Shown here in pieces: positions 51,101 to 64,000 of a stretch of DNA of 64,000 nt. The notes under the pieces were generated by a model. The model saw nothing but the letters and a program-made list of their open reading frames with translations. It ran no database searches and was not told the DNA's origin. Position 1 is the first letter of the stretch. Every line of letters starts with the position of its first letter. This stretch comes from Gadus chalcogrammus (Eukaryota; Chordata; Actinopteri; Gadiformes; Gadidae), in the NCBI RefSeq assembly GCF_026213295.1, contig NC_079412.1, positions 12,967,908-13,031,907 on the forward strand. The letters are read 5' to 3'. The position numbers and the translations under genes were made by a program.

Positions 51101-52830
51101 CAAACAACTACAACAATGCAGCGGTTCCACTTGTTGCCATGGAATGAAAGCTGCACATACCTGTGTACAAGGCAGGGTTGGGTAGTTTCTGGGTTCACCG
51201 GTTTGGTGCGGAGTGCAAGGTTATACCGGTTTATCTTTTGATTACCGACATTTGTCATTAAGAGATGTTCTGGCATATTAAAACGTAGCCTATTGTTTAC
51301 TTCAGGACCTTGTGTTGATGCTAAATATAACTTGTATTGCAACTTGGGATGGTTATTCTGACTTTTCAGTCAGAACTATAACCGTCACTTGTTAAACCGT
51401 CCTCAACCGTTGGCCGATAGTATTTTGACTAAATACTTGCAAAAACACATAAACACACAAAACCAGTGCCATTTTCCCATACCCTCTCTCTCCCTTGTTG
51501 TCTGCAGTAGTCAACAATCCTGAAGTTTTCCTTTAACTGAGGAGCATGAAGTGCAATCATCTGTTTTGAAAGGTGTGTTTTGGCAAACCGGTTAGCTGTA
51601 CCTTTGAAACAAGTCTACAACAATGCAGTGGTGCCACTTGTTGCCATGGAATGAAAGCAGCAAATGCCTGTGTACAAGGTAGGGCTGGGTGGCTTACCGG
51701 ACTGGGCTGTGTTGAGGATTGTATTTATTGTTAAAGGTAGATCCGGTTTTGTCTCGTGCTGTTTTCCCCCTCCCTACCAGAGCCCTGTCTCTGTTAGTTC
51801 ATGACACATTTTCCCTGCCCTCACGCCCCACCCTGCCAGATCCCCTTCTCTGACCCCCAGTTTTAGTTGATATCGTTCACCTTCATCCTGTTATTAATCA
51901 CCCTCCCTCCCTCCCCGAACTACTTTGGGGGAGTCGACCAATGTAGGTGTTTACACCTACATTGATTGAACAATGTATGAGTATACACCTTCATCCTTTT
52001 CTCCCTACCAGACGTCTGCCTCTAACCCCTTTTGCTTTAAGGCAACTGATCAACGGAGCAACTGATGGGTTGGTATTGGCCTCAAATGGTCCTTCTTGTC
52101 TCTTACAGCCCAACAATAGATCCCTTTCTCTGACCCCCACTGTCAGTTGATTAAATCCTCCTCCCTGCCGGCCTCTCATCCCTCCATTACACTTGAGGAG
52201 TTGATCAAACAATTGATGTGTGTTCACCTTGATCCTGTGCTCCTCCTTCTCCCTGCCATCTGTCCCCAACCCCAAATGGCCGATCCTTTATTTCACAGAT
52301 CGAGGACAGATCCCCCTCAGACCAACAGGTCTGGGGCCCAGCTTGCCCAGCTATCACACCCAGGCAGTTGGCTTGGTCCTACCGCTCTGTAGTGTTTGTT
52401 TCTGGTCTCCCCCGAGACCAGAAACCCAATGGCACACAAAACCAGTGCCATTTTCCCATACCCTCTCTCTCCCTTGTTGTCTGCAGTAGTCAACAATCCT
52501 GAACTTTTCCCTTAACTGAGGAGCATGAAGTCCAATCATCTGTTTTGAAAGGTGTGTTTTGTGGCAAACCGGTTAGCAGTACCTTTGAAACAAATCTACA
52601 ACAATGCATTGGTGCCACTTGTTGACATGGAATGACAGCAGCACACGCCTGTGTACAAGGTAGGGTTGGGTAGCTTACCGGTCTGGGCTGTGTTGAGGAT
52701 TGTATTTATTGTTAAAGGTAGATCCGGTTTTATCTCGTGCTGTTTTCCCCCTCCCTACTAGAGCCCTGTCATCCACACAACGTTCTTTGCGCTCGAAGTC
52801 CGAGAGAACAGCGTCAAAACGACGGCATGC
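48180..52830. repeat. Array of repeated modules between copy C and slc26a6
   Basis: Module X (ACAACAATGCAG...CTGTGTACAAGG) recurs at about 48280, 49860, 51110, 51610 and 52590, and once at 26700. Module Y (CCGGTCTGGGCTGTGTTGAG...CCCTACCAGAGCCCTGT) recurs at about 48818, 49950, 51700 and 52678, and at 26795. A 600-bp module at 48900-49520 is almost repeated at 51783-52410, and its end also appears at 34585-34680. No intact gene lies within. The array may derive from several rounds of tandem duplication of one transposon-rich spacer. Confidence 0.75.
50035..50240 (-). pseudogene. Gypsy-type reverse transcriptase fragment, frameshifted
   Basis: The minus strand reads NTFITPFGHWHYTRALQGF and then, in another frame, FERKERCVDD, which together resemble the palm region of Ty3/Gypsy reverse transcriptases. 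One frameshift separates the parts. A shorter copy of the FERKERCVDD-side sequence recurs at about 52770-52820. Confidence 0.6.
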
Positions 52831-52902
52831 ATACAATTATTGTTCTGTGGTGTATGTGTGTCCTGTGCTTTTGTATCTGTATGTTTGCGTGCTTGTCTCT
52901 AT

Positions 52903-53011
52903 GTGTGTGTGTGTGTGTGTGTGGTGGGTATTGGTGCATTTGTGTGTGTATGTGTCTGTCTGTCTGCATGTGTATGTGCATGTGCATGTGCATGTGCATG
53001 TGCATGTGCAT

Positions 53012-53104
<93 letters not shown>
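52903..53104. repeat. (GT)n and (GTGCAT)n tract after slc26a6 exon 14
   Basis: GT repeats at both ends with about seven hexamers GTGCAT at 52973-53015. It lies just beyond the donor of the last recognisable exon (53114). Confidence 0.9.
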
Positions 53105-53106
<2 letters not shown>

Positions 53107-53113
53107 TGTGTAC

Positions 53114-61737
<8,624 letters not shown>

Positions 61738-63005
61738 GGCTGGAGGCGGTGGGTACACGGCCTGGACAGCACCTTGTTTTCCAAACCCCCACATTTAGTA
61801 TGGACAACATCCAGAGGTAGGTGACCTCCACAGAGCTAGACGTGTCTTGTCGTTTATTGTTAAGAATAAGCGTTAAATTTATCCTTAACATGCCAGCGTA
61901 TTCGCAGCAACAACAATGACGATACAAAAGCTGCTTGATTTGCAATTTTCCTTGGAACAAGAAGTGGGTTTTATTTCCTGGATACTATCAGGTTTTCCTC
62001 TTTACAAACACTAAAGGAACAAACAACTCTTGCTCAATTAGGTACGTTTGCCGTCTTGTAAGGTAGGTTTTGTTATCGGATGACAACTGCCACATTTCCA
62101 TCCTACATCATATCCTCATAACTGCTAATGTTCAAAGATATAAAACAAAATTACATATGTATTTTTTGGATTTGATTAGTTGTAAATGCCGGTACAGGCA
62201 GTAAACTCACCTGCTCACTGTACTAGAGAACCCTTTCTGCTGTGCGGGCTGAAGTGGAAGACAGGTCGGTCGGTCTGTTCCAGAAACCATGAGGATCGAG
62301 GACACCGAGGGCAGAATGGGATCCTTAGTGCCAGGAGGCTAAAGCCACCAGAGGACTGTCCTTGGCTCCTCAACGTTTACAACCCTGAGTAGTATCTTCA
62401 AACCAGGTATCTCTGAGCCTCGCATCAGGCCAAGATAACAGAGATAGCCGGCTTTTCTCCGAGCCGGTCTGAGGGTCACTTAACGAACACAGAATACTGC
62501 AGTAATATTACATCTCGCACCTCCAGCAGAGTTGAGAGACTATTTACTCCCAGACAGGGTAACTCCAGCATCAGGTAGCAGATTTATGTTGTTTCTCTTA
62601 CCAGATCAAATTCAGCAGACAATCAAAAACAGTCTCCAGCCGAGACCAGATGGATGGCTGGCCCTCTGTGGTCTTCACGGCAGTCCGTTCTCCGCACCGG
62701 TCAGTGGATCTGAGTCTAATAGCGTGTTCACTCCAACGGGGAAAGAACTTAGATATGGGATGGGGGTAAAGGACAGCACTGGGCTCAAGGTTCACTGGGA
62801 ATCGTCAGTTACATACAACTGCTCCCTGAGTCACAGAGAGACGACGGACTGGGTTGTCCTTGAAGAGGGGTACTGGTGTGGCCTTTTCTTGCAGTATTGG
62901 AGTACTGCAGTACTTATTGTTGGCTGTGGAATGTTGACTGAACTGATTTATGAAAAATTAGATGCCATGGGTGGAGTTAAAGATGTTGCACAATCATAGA
63001 CAAAG
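61738..63005. other. Upstream of slc26a6-like
   Basis: Presumed 5' UTR and promoter side. Several open frames exist, but none has recognisable domains or convincing splice structure. Confidence 0.4.
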
Positions 63006-63083
63006 ACGGACGGACGGACGGACGGACGGACGGACGGACGGACGGACGGACGGACGGACGGACGGACGGACGGACGGACGGAC

Positions 63084-63146
<63 letters not shown>

Positions 63147-63150
63147 GGCA
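63006..63150. repeat. (GGAC)n then (CAGA)n tetranucleotide repeats
   Basis: GGAC repeat at 63006-63082, CAGA at 63083-63147, and degenerate GCAG/AAGA continuation to about 63240. Confidence 0.95.
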
Positions 63151-63249
63151 GGCAGGCAGGCAGGCAGACAGAAAGACAGAAAGACAGAAAGACAGACAGA
63201 CAGGCAGGCCAAGAAGACAGGCCATCAGACAGACAGGCCATACATGAAG

Positions 63250-64000
63250 AACTGTGGTTCTCTTATCTTAGCTTGATTAGATTAACCTGGTCTTTGGGCA
63301 GTCGGGTTGGTATAGCCTGTTGAGGACATGTTTACAGCACTTTCGGACAAACACAAGGCCATTAAAAGACGGGACAGACTTTTAAATCTTCCCTTAAACA
63401 CACACTTCGGATTAAAATATATGTGCCAACTATTAACAAATGATGGGTCAATGTGTTCTGTAAAATATTCGTTTTTTCTCATTAGATTACATGACCATTT
63501 ACAATTATTTTATAAAAGGTGTACTTTTATCTGAAGTTGTAAACTTTGTTGTGGACGGTTCATCGTGCCTGTAAGAGGGCGTGGCCCTGGTCCATATTAT
63601 AAGTATTCTGTTTGACAATCAGTGTATAGAAAGATTATGAATGTCTTTATATTAAAGTCAGAGGACTGGTGAATCTGACAGAATGGAGATCACTATATTG
63701 TTTAAAGTAATATATATTTTTGATACTTTTACATTTAATATTTTATCAATATATTATCCAATTACGAATGATCAAATCTGCTTTGGATATTTCGCTACTT
63801 AAGCTTTATTTTTTATTTATCATCAATACTATGTATACCTTATTTTTACTACTTAGATGACCCTTGCAGTTTATTCATACAGAATGAACTGCATCAAGAC
63901 CTGTGGAGTAAATGTAGAATGTGACAAAACCGGTTTTGTCCCATTCCCTCACCAGGGCCCCCCTTCCTGGTGAGGGCCACTTCCTTCTCTGGGGATGATA
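63250..64000. other. Right flank
   Basis: A/T-rich non-coding sequence after the tetranucleotide repeats. Nothing recognisable. Confidence 0.5.

Noticed and set aside
52973..53015. (GTGCAT)n as an RBFOX (UGCAUG) binding cluster for slc26a6
   Set aside because: The gene is on the opposite strand, where the repeat reads CATGCA/GCACAT and does not contain UGCAUG.
62532..62999. 155-residue open frame as a gene next to slc26a6
   Set aside because: No recognisable domain, no supporting splice sites, and it runs into the tetranucleotide repeat.
63006..63240. Repeat array considered as a CRISPR-like array
   Set aside because: Pure 4-bp microsatellites without spacers, in a vertebrate context.

Overview
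The window looks like teleost fish nuclear DNA. It has multi-exon genes with GT-AG introns, very dense (CA/GT)n microsatellites, an L2-type LINE ending in (TGAATC)n, and several families of short terminal-inverted-repeat (TIR) DNA transposons. The extreme dinucleotide load is reminiscent of gadiform (cod-like) genomes, but that is only an inference.

Region 1 (1-47.8 kb) is a tandem array of SAMHD1-like genes, all on the minus strand. Copy C (47174-35786) is complete: 15 coding exons splice in phase into 574 codons plus a stop, with every HD-domain metal and catalytic residue present. Copy B (24584-11290) is open and in phase over 13 exons and part of a 14th, then runs into a 100-N assembly gap. 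Copy A (9947-4690, continuing off the left edge) is almost identical to B, including shared transposons, but carries many single-base deletions. It may be a very recent duplicate or an assembly duplicate. Degenerate exons at 27.9-28.0, 29.9 and 47.7 kb are remains of further copies. All copies lack the N-terminal SAM domain of mammalian SAMHD1; the predicted proteins start a few residues before the HD domain.

Region 2 (25.6-34 kb) is a transposon graveyard between copies B and C. It holds a 910-bp hAT-like element with an empty site in copy C's flank, a foldback element, a Harbinger-like element that contains a LINE fragment, a 504-bp TIR element, and nested TIR elements inside a (CA)n tract.

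Region 3 (48.2-52.8 kb) is a complex array of repeated 0.1-0.8 kb modules with a broken Gypsy-type reverse transcriptase fragment.

Region 4 (53.1-61.7 kb, minus strand) is an slc26a6-like anion exchanger. Fourteen exons (546 codons) are in phase and cover the transmembrane domain and the first part of the STAS domain. The rest of STAS is not visible before the repeat array begins. Many of its splice sites abut dinucleotide or homopolymer tracts, including an 88-nt poly-G run right after one donor.

The right end (61.8-64 kb) shows tetranucleotide repeats and no gene I can support. SAMHD1 proteins are dNTP triphosphohydrolases that limit dNTP pools and restrict retroviruses and retroelements, so an expanded and diversifying array is the biologically most interesting part of the window.
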